DNA from: RYN-122 sp963761655 | GTDB taxonomy: Bacteria > Actinomycetota > Actinomycetes > Mycobacteriales > SCTD01 | Direction: 5' to 3' | Assembly (NCBI GenBank): GCA_963761655.1 | Contig: CAVXHI010000003.1 | Span: 186,001-250,000 of the forward strand | DNA: 64,000 nucleotides | Part shown: in pieces, positions 41,101 through 49,224 of the stretch | How positions within the stretch are numbered: position 1 is the stretch's first letter | How the letters are laid out: every line of letters starts with the position of its first letter | Translations under genes and position numbers: made by a program | The notes under the pieces: model-generated | Database searches by the model: none | Told to the model about the DNA's origin: nothing | Seen by the model: only the letters and a program-made list of their open reading frames with translations

Positions 41101-41766
41101 CTACGACTGCGTACGGGCGGCGCGTCGCGCGATGTTGCGCCCGCGCCAGGTGTCCGTCTGGGCGTGGCAGTTCGGACACAGCAGCCGCAGGTTCTCGAGC
41201 CGGTTGTCATCGCGGTCGCCGTCGACGTGGTCCAGCTCCAGCGCGATCGGCCGGCCCTGCCACTCCTCGAGCCCGCAGCCGGAGCAGCCCGGCGGCAACA
41301 GGCCTTCGGCGAGCAGGCGCCTGCGCAGGCTGCCGGACTCCGTGCGACGGCCCGCGACGAGGAGCTCGTCCGTGGGTGTACGCGGGCGGCGGGTCCCGCT
41401 GGCCCATCCCCGCCCCGAGAAGTGCTCGGTGGACAGCCCTGCCTCCGCGATCGCTGCCCGCAGCGGCCGGTACGCACGCGGCTCGACGTCCAGCCCGAGC
41501 CGGCGCAGGACCTCGGCGTACGAGCCGGACCGGCGGACGGCGAGGTCGAGGGCTGCGGGGTCGACCGGCGAAGGAGCGGGCCGCGTGCCCCTCGGTCGGC
41601 GTCGGAAGCGCTCGTCGAGCAGCCCGACTGCCTCCAGGCGCCGTCGGGCGATCTCGTAGTTCCCTCCGCACGGCACCAGCCCGAGCAGCGTCAGGAGCGC
41701 GAAGAGGTCCTTCGCCTGCGGTACGGCCTCGCGGAGCTGCTCGTCACTGACCCTGCTGCGTCCCAT
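41101..41766 (-). CDS. HNH endonuclease-domain protein
   Basis: 221 residues. The C-terminal HNH region contains CSGCGLEEWQGRP, LELDHVDGDRDDNRLENL and LCPNCH: a Cys4 zinc ribbon (CxxC...CxxC) around the DH catalytic pair and the Asn. The first 130 residues are Arg-rich with two short helix-turn-helix-like segments (SYAEVLRRLGLDVEPRAY) that may bind DNA. It is 12 bases upstream of tRNA-Leu on the same strand. No integrase, phage or restriction gene adjoins it. Nuclease activity is inferred from the motif. Confidence 0.83.
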   Translation of the reverse strand: MGRSRVSDEQLREAVPQAKDLFALLTLLGLVPCGGNYEIARRRLEAVGLLDERFRRRPRGTRPAPSPVDPAALDLAVRRSGSYAEVLRRLGLDVEPRAYRPLRAAIAEAGLSTEHFSGRGWASGTRRPRTPTDELLVAGRRTESGSLRRRLLAEGLLPPGCSGCGLEEWQGRPIALELDHVDGDRDDNRLENLRLLCPNCHAQTDTWRGRNIARRAARTQS

Positions 41767-41872
41767 GGGCAGACCCTCGCGCCGGCCACCGACAGGCCCG
41801 ACCTGCACGTCCACAGGCGGGCGTCCGTCCACAGCGCAGGAAGCACACGTGACCAGACAGGGCTGCGGTGGG

Positions 41873-43198
41873 TCAGCCCGACGGCGGGGCGCTCGCGAGC
41901 GCAGCCCCCGTGCAGACCGCGCCCTCCTCCGAGCACCGCGGCGCTGGTGCAGCCGTGCCCTCGCTCCCCGTGCCGACGACCGCCTCGACCACGGGCGACG
42001 GGACGGCGACGGCGGGGTCCGGGCGGGACGGGTCGGCCGGAGCAGGCCGGACGGCCGGAACGGCGCGAAGGCCGGCGGGGCGCTCGGGCCGCCCGAGCAG
42101 CCAGCCCTGCCCGAGGTCGACGCCGAGCTCGAGGGCGGCCTCGGCCTGCTCCTCGGTCTCCAGGCACTCCGCGAGGACGCGCCCGCCGTAGGAGTGCGTG
42201 ATGTCGACGATCGCCCGGACGACGGCGCGGCCGGTCGCCCCCGGGAGCGACTGGACGATGTCCTTGTCGATCTTGACGATGTCGGGCTCGAGGCGGACCA
42301 GCATGTTGAGCGAGGAGTAGCCGGCACCGACGTCGTCGAGCGCGACCTGGCAGGAGTTCGCGCGGTAGTGGTCGAAGACCCGCTGCAGGTGGTCGAGGTC
42401 GTGGACGCGGTGGCCCTCGGTCACCTCGAAGACGATCTGGTCGAGGCGGATCCCGGCGGCCTCCGCGGCCTGCTCGGTCGTGCGCAGGCAGACCTCCGGC
42501 CGGTAGATCGACGTCGGGACGAAGTTGATGAACAGCAGCTGGTCCTCGGGCAGCCAGCCCCCGGCGTCGCGCAGGGCGGTGGTGCGGCCGACGCGGTCGA
42601 GCAGGTGGGTCCAGTCGGCCGCGGCCGCGGCCGCGGCGGGGAACAGCACGTCCGGCATCACGGCGGCGCCCTCCGGCGTCACGGCGCGCAGCAGCGCCTC
42701 GTAGCCGACCGGACGCCGGTCCCCGAGCGTGCGGATCGGCTGGTAGACGGAGGAGAAGCAGCCGGCCTCGTCGGCGAACAGCGGCAGCAGGTCGGCGTGC
42801 TCGAGCCGGGCGCCGGCCGCGGCGAGCGTCGGGGCGGTCAGCGCCTGGGCGAGGACGGCGACGTCGGCGAGGTCCGGGAGGTCGGCGAGATCAGCGTGAT
42901 CGCTGCTCGCGAGGACCAGGCAGCGGACCTCCACCGCCTCGACCGACGTGAGGTGCTGCCGGGCGGCCGACACGAAGCTGCCGACGTCGGGGCCGTCGAC
43001 GGCGAGGAGGCCGGGCGTGAGCGGCCGCAGGGACACGCCCCGCGCCCGGGCCAGGCCGCGGAGGGAGGCCGCCGTGTGGGCGACCTGGGTGGCGAGCAGC
43101 AGGCGGCCGGCCGCGGGCGCGACCCGGGGGCGCGAGCACACGCAGCCGAGGCAGGACGAGGACAAGACGGGGCTCCAGGGGTCGGTCTCCTGGTCCAT
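41873..43198 (-). CDS. EAL-domain protein, probable cyclic-di-GMP phosphodiesterase
   Basis: 441 residues. The EAL domain (about 145-370) shows GYEALLRA (EAL at 167-169), FINFVPTSIY, FEVTEGH, DDVGAGYSSL (DDFG position) and VKIDKDIV, then AECLETEEQ. The metal and base residues look present, so activity is likely. There is no GGDEF partner. The N-terminus has a Cys cluster (SSCLGCVCS, C16/C19/C21) that could bind a metal or sense redox. The last 60 residues are Pro/Ala-rich. It is 29 bases after the Gfo/Idh gene. Confidence 0.88.
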   Translation of the reverse strand: MDQETDPWSPVLSSSCLGCVCSRPRVAPAAGRLLLATQVAHTAASLRGLARARGVSLRPLTPGLLAVDGPDVGSFVSAARQHLTSVEAVEVRCLVLASSDHADLADLPDLADVAVLAQALTAPTLAAAGARLEHADLLPLFADEAGCFSSVYQPIRTLGDRRPVGYEALLRAVTPEGAAVMPDVLFPAAAAAAADWTHLLDRVGRTTALRDAGGWLPEDQLLFINFVPTSIYRPEVCLRTTEQAAEAAGIRLDQIVFEVTEGHRVHDLDHLQRVFDHYRANSCQVALDDVGAGYSSLNMLVRLEPDIVKIDKDIVQSLPGATGRAVVRAIVDITHSYGGRVLAECLETEEQAEAALELGVDLGQGWLLGRPERPAGLRAVPAVRPAPADPSRPDPAVAVPSPVVEAVVGTGSEGTAAPAPRCSEEGAVCTGAALASAPPSG

Positions 43199-43227
43199 CG
43201 ACGGTCGGCCCCGGCTCGTGAGCGGGA

Positions 43228-44244
43228 TCAGACGCGGACGACCAGACCGGACACCGCGGACTCCCGCGCGGCGTCGAGCACCCGCAGGACCGACAGCGCC
43301 TCCCGCGGCTCGACCGGCACCGGCCCCTCGCCCCGCAGGGCCCGCGCCAGGCCGGCGTAGAACAGGCGGTAGTCCCCGGGCTCGGACACCACGGGCTGCA
43401 GGAGGTCACCGGCGGCGAGCAGGCCGTCCGGCGTCGGGGCGTCCCAGGCCGGGGTGCCTGCGCGCAGGGCCGCCTCCTGCAGGTCGAGCTCCTGCGCCAC
43501 GTACGCCGCCCGGCTGCCGAGCAGGCGCAGCCGCGGCCCGCGGTGGGCCGCCGTGGCCGACAGCCAGTGGGTCGACCGCGCACCCGAGGCGTGCGTCAGG
43601 GCGAGCATCACGTCGTCCTCGACGACGGCGCCCGGACGGCGGACGTCGAGCTCGGCGTACACGGTCGCGACCGGTCCGAGCAGGTGCTGGGCGACGTCGA
43701 CCTGGTGGCTGCCGAGGTCGAGCAGCAGGCCGCCGCCCTCGCCCGGGTCGGCGCTCTCCCGCCAGCCGGTGCCGGGCGAGGGCCGCCACCGCTCGAACCG
43801 GGTCTCGAGCCGGAGCGGCTCCCCCACCGTGCCGTCGTCCAGGAGGCGCCGCGCGGTGCGGACGTCGGCGTCCCACCGGCGGTTGTGGAACACGGTCAGC
43901 AGGACCCCGGCCCGTTCGGCCGCCTCGACCAGGGCGAGCCCCTCGTCGGCGGTCCGCGCGAGCGGCTTGTCCACGACGACGGGCGTCCCCGCCGCGACCA
44001 GCTGCAGCCCGAGCGGGACGTGCGACCGGTTCGGCGTCGCCAGCACGACGACGTCGGCGTCGAGGCCCTCGGTGCCCGGCCGGACGTCGACGCCCGGGTG
44101 GTCGGCCCGGGCCTGTGCGGCCCGCTCCGGGGACGACGTCACGACGACGCCGAGGGACAGCCCGGGGACCGCCGTGAGGACGGGCGCGTGGAAGGCGCGA
44201 CCGGCCAGGCCGTACCCGACCAGCGCGACCCGCAGGTCGGTCAG
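43228..44244 (-). CDS. Gfo/Idh/MocA-family oxidoreductase (sugar-regulon copy), CTG start
   Basis: NAD(P)-dependent dehydrogenase for a sugar or polyol, 338 residues. Rossmann motif VALVGYGLAGRAFHAPVL, catalytic VVVDKPLARTADEG, and GGGLLLDLGSHQVDVAQHLL with the active-site D/H. No ATG, GTG or TTG lies in frame near the N-terminus; the natural start is CTG at 44244, which overlaps the permease stop (CTGA) like the ATGA/GTGA couplings elsewhere. It follows the sugar ABC permease, so it probably oxidises the imported substrate. Confidence 0.88.
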   Translation of the reverse strand: MTDLRVALVGYGLAGRAFHAPVLTAVPGLSLGVVVTSSPERAAQARADHPGVDVRPGTEGLDADVVVLATPNRSHVPLGLQLVAAGTPVVVDKPLARTADEGLALVEAAERAGVLLTVFHNRRWDADVRTARRLLDDGTVGEPLRLETRFERWRPSPGTGWRESADPGEGGGLLLDLGSHQVDVAQHLLGPVATVYAELDVRRPGAVVEDDVMLALTHASGARSTHWLSATAAHRGPRLRLLGSRAAYVAQELDLQEAALRAGTPAWDAPTPDGLLAAGDLLQPVVSEPGDYRLFYAGLARALRGEGPVPVEPREALSVLRVLDAARESAVSGLVVRV

Positions 44245-45656
44245 CGCTTGCCCAGGGACTTGCGGCGGGAGATCGCGTCGACGGAGGCGGCGATCAGCAG
44301 GACGAGGCCGGTGATGACCTCCTGGTGCTGCACGCCGAGGTTGGGCTTCAGGCCGATGCCGTTCGGGATCATCACGATGACCAGCGCACCGAGGATGGCG
44401 TCCCGGGGCTTGCCGCGGCCGCCGAACAGCGACGTCCCGCCGATGACCGCCGCCGCGACGGCGAACAGCAGGATGTTGCCGGCGCCGAGGTCGAGCTGCG
44501 CGCCGCCGGTGTTGGAGGCCAGGAAGATCCCGCCGAGGGCGGCGAAGCCGGAGTTCAGGGTGAACGCGGTGACCTTGATGTGCCGGACGTCGATGCCGGC
44601 GCGGCGGGCGGCCTCCTCGTTGCCGCCGATGGCGAACAGGTGCCGGCCCCAGGTGGTCTTGGTGAGCGCCAGCGTCGTGACGATCATCAGCGTGATCGGG
44701 ACCGTGGCGGCGTAGGGCAGGCCCTTGATCTCGAGGAAGTCGTTGGTGTTGCGGTTCTGGTTGGCGAAGTACGTGAGCACCAGGCCGACCGCGGCGACCA
44801 GACCGGCCCGCACGAGCACCAGCTGGAGCGTGTCGGCGGCCAGCCCCTTGGCGGTGGCGCGCACGCTCTTGAGGATCGTGAAGGCCGCGTACCCGCCGAC
44901 GACGACGACCGTGAACGCCCAGCTGGCGCCGGTGGACATGTTGTCGTGGGCGAGGCCGTACCAGAGGTCGTAGTCGTTGACGCCGATCGGCTCGCTCTTG
45001 AGGGCGAACAGCAGCACGCCCTGGAAGGCGAGGAACAGGGCCAGCGTGACGATGAAGCTCGGGATGCCGACGTCGGCGACGAGCCAGCCGACGTAGATGC
45101 CGATGGTGCAGCCGATGGCGAGGGCGAGCGTCAGGGCCAGCAGGACGCCGTCGTCCTGACCGGTCAGGGCGATGAGCAGGCCGAGGGCGACGACGGCCGG
45201 CCCCGTCCGGCACTTCAGGTAGAGGCCGAGCAGGACGGCGCCGGCCATGAAGCCGAGCAGCGACCAGTAGAGGAAGCCGGAGACGCCGTCGTGCAGGCCG
45301 TTGCTGAAGATGGCCTGGGCGGCGAAGCCGGCGCAGACGCCGCCGGTGGTGCCGGCCGACAGGTCGATCTCGCCGAGGAGCAGCACGAAGACCAGGCCCA
45401 GCGCGATGATCGCGATGTAGGCGCCCTGTCCGGGGAGGTTGCCGATGTTGCTGGCCGACAGGAACCGGTCGCTGACCTGGCTGAAGATCGCGGCGAGCAC
45501 GACCAGGCCGAGGACCGACGGCAGGGCGCCCGGGTCGCCGGAGCGCAGGCGGGTCACGTAGCCGCGGACGGCGTGCGGGACGGTCCGGCGCTCGACGTCG
45601 AGCGAGAAGTCGCCGGCCGGGCGGCCCGTGGCCTCGGGCGTGGCTGTCGTCGTCAT
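44241..45656 (-). CDS. Sugar ABC transporter permease, XylH/RbsC-like
   Basis: Membrane permease of 471 residues with about ten hydrophobic segments. Family-type sequences include LVFVLLLGEIDLSAGTTGGV, VADVGIPSFIVTLALFLAF, NEEAARRAGIDVRHIKV and LFGGRGKPRDAILGAL. It is longer than RbsC (about 320) and similar to XylH-type carriers. ATG at 45656 shares a base with the ATPase stop (TGATG). The binding protein and ATPase are the two upstream genes. Confidence 0.92.
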   Translation of the reverse strand: MTTTATPEATGRPAGDFSLDVERRTVPHAVRGYVTRLRSGDPGALPSVLGLVVLAAIFSQVSDRFLSASNIGNLPGQGAYIAIIALGLVFVLLLGEIDLSAGTTGGVCAGFAAQAIFSNGLHDGVSGFLYWSLLGFMAGAVLLGLYLKCRTGPAVVALGLLIALTGQDDGVLLALTLALAIGCTIGIYVGWLVADVGIPSFIVTLALFLAFQGVLLFALKSEPIGVNDYDLWYGLAHDNMSTGASWAFTVVVVGGYAAFTILKSVRATAKGLAADTLQLVLVRAGLVAAVGLVLTYFANQNRNTNDFLEIKGLPYAATVPITLMIVTTLALTKTTWGRHLFAIGGNEEAARRAGIDVRHIKVTAFTLNSGFAALGGIFLASNTGGAQLDLGAGNILLFAVAAAVIGGTSLFGGRGKPRDAILGALVIVMIPNGIGLKPNLGVQHQEVITGLVLLIAASVDAISRRKSLGKR

Positions 45657-46429
45657 CAGATGCCTTCGTCTGCGGTGGCGGGGGCGAGCCCGATGTCGCC
45701 GCTGCGCCCGGCGGTGATCAGCTCGACGATCTGGGTCGTGCTGCTGTCCTTGGTCAGGACCTCCGCCGCGATGCGGCCGAGGTAGAGGGCGGCCACGCGG
45801 TCGGCCACCTCCATGACGTCGTTCATGTTGTGCGAGATGAGCACGACGCCGAGCCCCTGGTCGGCGAGCCGCCGGACGAGGTCCAGGACCTGCCGGGTCT
45901 GCGCGACCCCGAGGGCGGCGGTGGGCTCGTCCAGCACGACGATGCGGCTGTTCCAGAGCACGGCCTTGGCGATGGCGACCGTCTGGCGCTGCCCGCCGGA
46001 CAGGCTGGACACCTGCTGGCGGACCGAGGAGACGGTGCGGACCGACAGGCTGGTGAGGGTCTCGCGGGCCTTGCGCTCCATCTCGCCGTCGCGCAGGAAC
46101 CCGAACGTCCGGATCTCCCGGCCGAGGAACATGTTCTGGGTGATGTCGAGGTTGTCGGCCAGGGCGAGGTCCTGGTAGACGAACTCGATGCCGAGGGCGG
46201 CGGCCGCCCGGGGGTCGCCGAGGGTGACCGGCTTCCCGTCGAACAGCACCTCGCCGCTGTCGATGGTGTTGATGCCGGCGAGGCACTTGACCAGCGTGGA
46301 CTTGCCCGCGCCGTTGTCGCCGACGAGAGCGGTGACCTGGCCGGCGTAGACCGTGAGGTCGATGTCGCGCAGGACGTGCACCGGGCCGAAGCTCTTGTTC
46401 AGGCCGCGGATCTGCAGCAGGGGTTCCAC
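45656..46429 (-). CDS. Sugar ABC transporter ATPase, single-domain XylG-like
   Basis: 257 residues carrying one ABC domain: Walker A GDNGAGKST, signature LSGGQRQ, Walker B VVLDEPTAAL, H-loop LISHNMND. Most sugar importers of the RbsA/XylG family have two fused ABC domains in about 500 residues; this has one and presumably forms homodimers, as in FrcA-like proteins. GTG start. Sits after an 86-base gap with a strong hairpin. Confidence 0.92.
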   Translation of the reverse strand: MEPLLQIRGLNKSFGPVHVLRDIDLTVYAGQVTALVGDNGAGKSTLVKCLAGINTIDSGEVLFDGKPVTLGDPRAAAALGIEFVYQDLALADNLDITQNMFLGREIRTFGFLRDGEMERKARETLTSLSVRTVSSVRQQVSSLSGGQRQTVAIAKAVLWNSRIVVLDEPTAALGVAQTRQVLDLVRRLADQGLGVVLISHNMNDVMEVADRVAALYLGRIAAEVLTKDSSTTQIVELITAGRSGDIGLAPATADEGI

Positions 46430-46465
46430 GCGGGTCTCCTCAGCGGGTCAGGTCGGGGTCGTGCT

Positions 46466-46500
46466 CCCGCCGGCGGCGTCGCGGGGACGCCGCCGGCGGG
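46466..46500 (-). terminator. Perfect 15-bp hairpin between binding-protein and ATPase genes
   Basis: CCCGCCGGCGGCGTC (46466-46480) is the exact reverse complement of 46486-46500, with loop GCGGG. Hairpins at this place in binding-protein operons commonly protect the upstream message and reduce read-through, so the binding protein is made in excess over ATPase and permease. Confidence 0.75.
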
Positions 46501-46514
46501 GCGAGCAGGGAGGG

Positions 46515-47771
46515 CTAGGCGACGCCCGCGGTCTGGCAGGCGGTCTCGATGCCCTTGCAGATCTGTGCCGCGGTCAGGGCGCCGGACTTCACGACGTCCA
46601 TGATGTTCGCCTGGGTGATGACCTGGGCCGGCAGGAGCAGCGCCTTGATCTTGTGGTCCGGCGCCTTCGGGTCGGCGAAGTCGGTCAGGGTCAGGCCGGC
46701 CGCGGCCGGGTCCTGCCCGCTGATCAGCGCGATGGCGAGCTGCGCGGCGGCCTGCGCCTCGAGCTTGACGTCCTTGAAGATCGTCATGCTCTGCTGCCCG
46801 TTGATGATGTTCTGCAGGCCGTTGACGCCGGCGTCCTGACCGGTCACCGGGACGCGACCGGCGAGGCCGCTGCCCTTGAGGACACCGATCGAGGCGTTGG
46901 CGATGTCGTCGTTGGCGGCGAGGACGCCGTCGACCTTGCCGCCGGCGGCCTGGAGCGCGTTCTGGAAGGTCGGGGCGGCGACGTTGACGTCCCAGCCCTT
47001 GACGGTCGAGACGGACGCGATCTTGACCTTGCCGCTGGACTCGAGCGGCTTCAGGACCGACAGGGCGCCCTTCTCGAACAGCACGGCGTTGTTGTCGACG
47101 TCCTTGCCGCCGGACATCACGATGAGCTGCGCGTCCTTCACGCCGCTGCTGTCGAGGCAGTCGACGAGGGTCTGGCCCTGGAGACGGCCGACGTCCTCGT
47201 TGTCGAAGGAGACGTAGTAGTCGGCCGTGCCGCCGAGGTTGACGCGGTCGTAGTCGATGACCTTGATGCCGGCAGCCGCGGCCTGCTTCTCGACGGCCGC
47301 GCCGGAGGTGGCGTCGATCGAGTCGATGATGAGGACCTTCACGCCGCCGCTGATCATCCCCTGGGCGATCTGCTGGAAGCGGGCCGTGCTGCCGCCCGCG
47401 TTCTGGATGTCCGGGGTGACGCCGGCCGCCTTGAGCGCGCTCTCCAGGAGCGGCTTGTCGTACAGCGTGTAGCGGGTCGAGGACGTCGTGTCCGGGAGGA
47501 TGACGCCGACCTTGCCGGACGCCTTCGCGGTGGACGCGGCAGCGGCCGGGACCTTGGCGGCGCTCACGGGCGGCGACGTCAGCTTGCAGGCGGCGGTGGG
47601 CGCAGCGGCCGCGCCCGTGCTGGCCCCGGCGCTGGCTCCGGCGCCGGCGGTCGTGTCGGTGCCGCCCTCGTCGCTGCCGGAGCTGCAGGCCGACGCGGTG
47701 AGCGCGACGGCGAGCAGCGAGGCCGCGGCGGCGACGCGGGCGGGACGGGTCGAGCGGGGAGCGTGACGCAC
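46515..47771 (-). CDS. Sugar-binding lipoprotein of the ABC importer (XylF/RbsB-like)
   Basis: Extracellular binding lipoprotein of 418 residues: signal peptide with lipobox LTASAC, an Ala/Gly-rich linker, then the type I periplasmic-binding fold (VGVILPDTTSSTRYTLYDKP, IQNAGGSTARFQQIAQGMI, IDSIDATSGAAVEKQA, YVSFDNEDVGRLQG, GVLAANDDIANASI). RYTLYDKPLL resembles XylF-type pockets, so a pentose or related sugar is likely. First gene of the minus-strand operon, facing the ROK regulator. Confidence 0.92.
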   Translation of the reverse strand: MRHAPRSTRPARVAAAASLLAVALTASACSSGSDEGGTDTTAGAGASAGASTGAAAAPTAACKLTSPPVSAAKVPAAAASTAKASGKVGVILPDTTSSTRYTLYDKPLLESALKAAGVTPDIQNAGGSTARFQQIAQGMISGGVKVLIIDSIDATSGAAVEKQAAAAGIKVIDYDRVNLGGTADYYVSFDNEDVGRLQGQTLVDCLDSSGVKDAQLIVMSGGKDVDNNAVLFEKGALSVLKPLESSGKVKIASVSTVKGWDVNVAAPTFQNALQAAGGKVDGVLAANDDIANASIGVLKGSGLAGRVPVTGQDAGVNGLQNIINGQQSMTIFKDVKLEAQAAAQLAIALISGQDPAAAGLTLTDFADPKAPDHKIKALLLPAQVITQANIMDVVKSGALTAAQICKGIETACQTAGVA

Positions 47772-47842
47772 CGGGACCTCCGTGAGTGACGGCTCGAGGC
47801 GAGCCGAGGTTGCAGGGCTGTTGCACTCCCTGTGGTCCGGGA

Positions 47843-47871
47843 CAGTGGAGCCCGGAGCAGGGTTCTGTCAA
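47843..47871 (-). promoter_or_regulatory. Candidate promoter for the sugar ABC operon
   Basis: TTGACA (47871-47866) on the minus strand, 95 bases before the binding-protein start, with CACTGT 18 bases later as a weak -10. The flank GCTTGACAGAA recurs in opposite orientation before the ROK gene, so a shared operator may overlap both -35 boxes. Confidence 0.45.
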
Positions 47872-47982
47872 GCCACCGACACAACGAAGAGGTCACAGCC
47901 CTCACAGCGGCCCCCTGACGACACCCGCCGACGCCGCGCACGCTCGGCCTGTGACCGGCTCCACCCGGCTTCTGGTCGCTGC

Positions 47983-48011
47983 TTGACAGAAGCGGCGGGA
48001 CTGCGCACAGT
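47983..48011 (+). promoter_or_regulatory. Candidate promoter for the ROK gene, possibly leaderless
   Basis: Consensus TTGACA (47983-47988), then 17 bases, then CACAGT (48006-48011) as a weak -10. Transcription would start about 7 bases later, at or next to the GTG at 48019, so the message would have no leader. The segment GCTTGACAGAA is the mirror of that before the ABC operon. Confidence 0.5.
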
Positions 48012-48018
48012 GCGGCCC

Positions 48019-49218
48019 GTGACCTCCGCCGCCCCCTCCGTCGTGCGGGCGAGCGACCCGAGGACGGCGAACCTGGCCCGGGTGCTCGACCTGCTGCGGC
48101 TGTCGGACGGCCTCACCCGGGCGGAGGTCTCCACCCGCACCGGCCTGTCGCGGTCGACCGTCTCCAGCCTGCTGACCGAGCTGCTCGACCGCGCGCTCGT
48201 GCAGGAGGCCCCCGACCCGTCCCGTGCCGCGGGCGGCCGCCCGCCTGCCGTGCTGCGCCTCGAACCGCGGGCCGGAGCGGCCGTCGGCGTCGACGTCGGC
48301 AACACGCACGTCCGCGTCGTGGTCGCCGACCTCGGCCTGGGCGTGCTGGCCGAGGAGCTGCAGCACCTCGACGTCCCGGAGCACCCGCGCGAGACGCTCG
48401 ACCTGGTGGAGGCGTCGGTCGCCCGGCTGCTCGCCCAGGCCGGCCTGCAGCCTCGCGACCTGCTCGGCGCCGGCCTCGGGCTGCCCGGCCCGGTCGACCG
48501 CCAGACGGGCCGGCTCGGGTCGGCCACCATCCTCCCCGCCTGGGTCGGGCTGGCCCCGGCCGCGGAGCTCGCCGACCGGCTCGGCTGCGGCGTCGTCGTC
48601 GAGAACGACGCGAACCTCGGGGCGCTCGCGGAGTCGCTGCACGGCGCCGGGCGCGGCAGCCGGGTGCTCGCCTACGTGAAGGTCGCGACCGGCGTCGGCG
48701 CCGGCCTGGTGGTCGACGGGCGGCTGTTCCGCGGGGCCTCCGGCACGGCCGGCGAGATCGGGCACACCACCCTCGCCAACGCCGGGCCGGTCTGCCGATG
48801 CGGCAACCGCGGCTGCCTCGAGCAGCTCGCCGGGGCGCCCGCCCTGCTCGCGCAGATGGCCGAGGCCGGCGTCGAGCTCGACAGCGCGTCCGCCCTGCTG
48901 CGGCTGGCCCAGGACGGCCACGCCGGGGCCCGCCGCGTCCTCGCCGACGCCGGGGCGCACCTCGGGGTCGCCGTCGCGAACCTCGTGACCCTGCTCGACG
49001 CCGACCGCGTGGTCATCGGCGGGGAGGTCGGCGCCGCCGAGGAGCTGCTGGTGGGGCCGCTGCGCTACGCCGCCCGCTCCGCCGCCGTCACCACCGCGGG
49101 CAGCAGCATCGACATCGTCCCGGCCCAGCTGGGCGAGCGGGCCGAGGCCCTCGGCGGTGCCGCCCTGGTGCTGCGCGAGCCGGTGTCCCTGGGGCCGGAG
49201 CTGCTGGCCCGCCGCTAG
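48019..49218 (+). CDS. ROK-family transcriptional regulator
   Basis: 399 residues: N-terminal winged helix-turn-helix (LTRAEVSTRTGLSRSTVSSL), then the sugar-kinase-like ROK domain (AVGVDVGNTHVRVVVADLG, GVGAGLVVDGRLF) with the zinc site CRCGNRGCLEQL. The normal phosphate motif DxGGT is changed to DVGNT, which suggests no kinase activity and a ligand-sensing role. Divergent from the sugar ABC operon, so autoregulation plus control of that operon is likely; XylR-type members do this. GTG at 48019 chosen for its start-adjacent promoter. Confidence 0.92.
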   Translation: MTSAAPSVVRASDPRTANLARVLDLLRLSDGLTRAEVSTRTGLSRSTVSSLLTELLDRALVQEAPDPSRAAGGRPPAVLRLEPRAGAAVGVDVGNTHVRVVVADLGLGVLAEELQHLDVPEHPRETLDLVEASVARLLAQAGLQPRDLLGAGLGLPGPVDRQTGRLGSATILPAWVGLAPAAELADRLGCGVVVENDANLGALAESLHGAGRGSRVLAYVKVATGVGAGLVVDGRLFRGASGTAGEIGHTTLANAGPVCRCGNRGCLEQLAGAPALLAQMAEAGVELDSASALLRLAQDGHAGARRVLADAGAHLGVAVANLVTLLDADRVVIGGEVGAAEELLVGPLRYAARSAAVTTAGSSIDIVPAQLGERAEALGGAALVLREPVSLGPELLARR

Positions 49219-49224
49219 ACCTGC

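Noticed and set aside
41006..41766. tRNA-Leu plus HNH gene read as a genomic island boundary
   Set aside because: No integrase, transposase, direct repeat of the tRNA end, or phage gene was seen on either side, and flanking genes look chromosomal.
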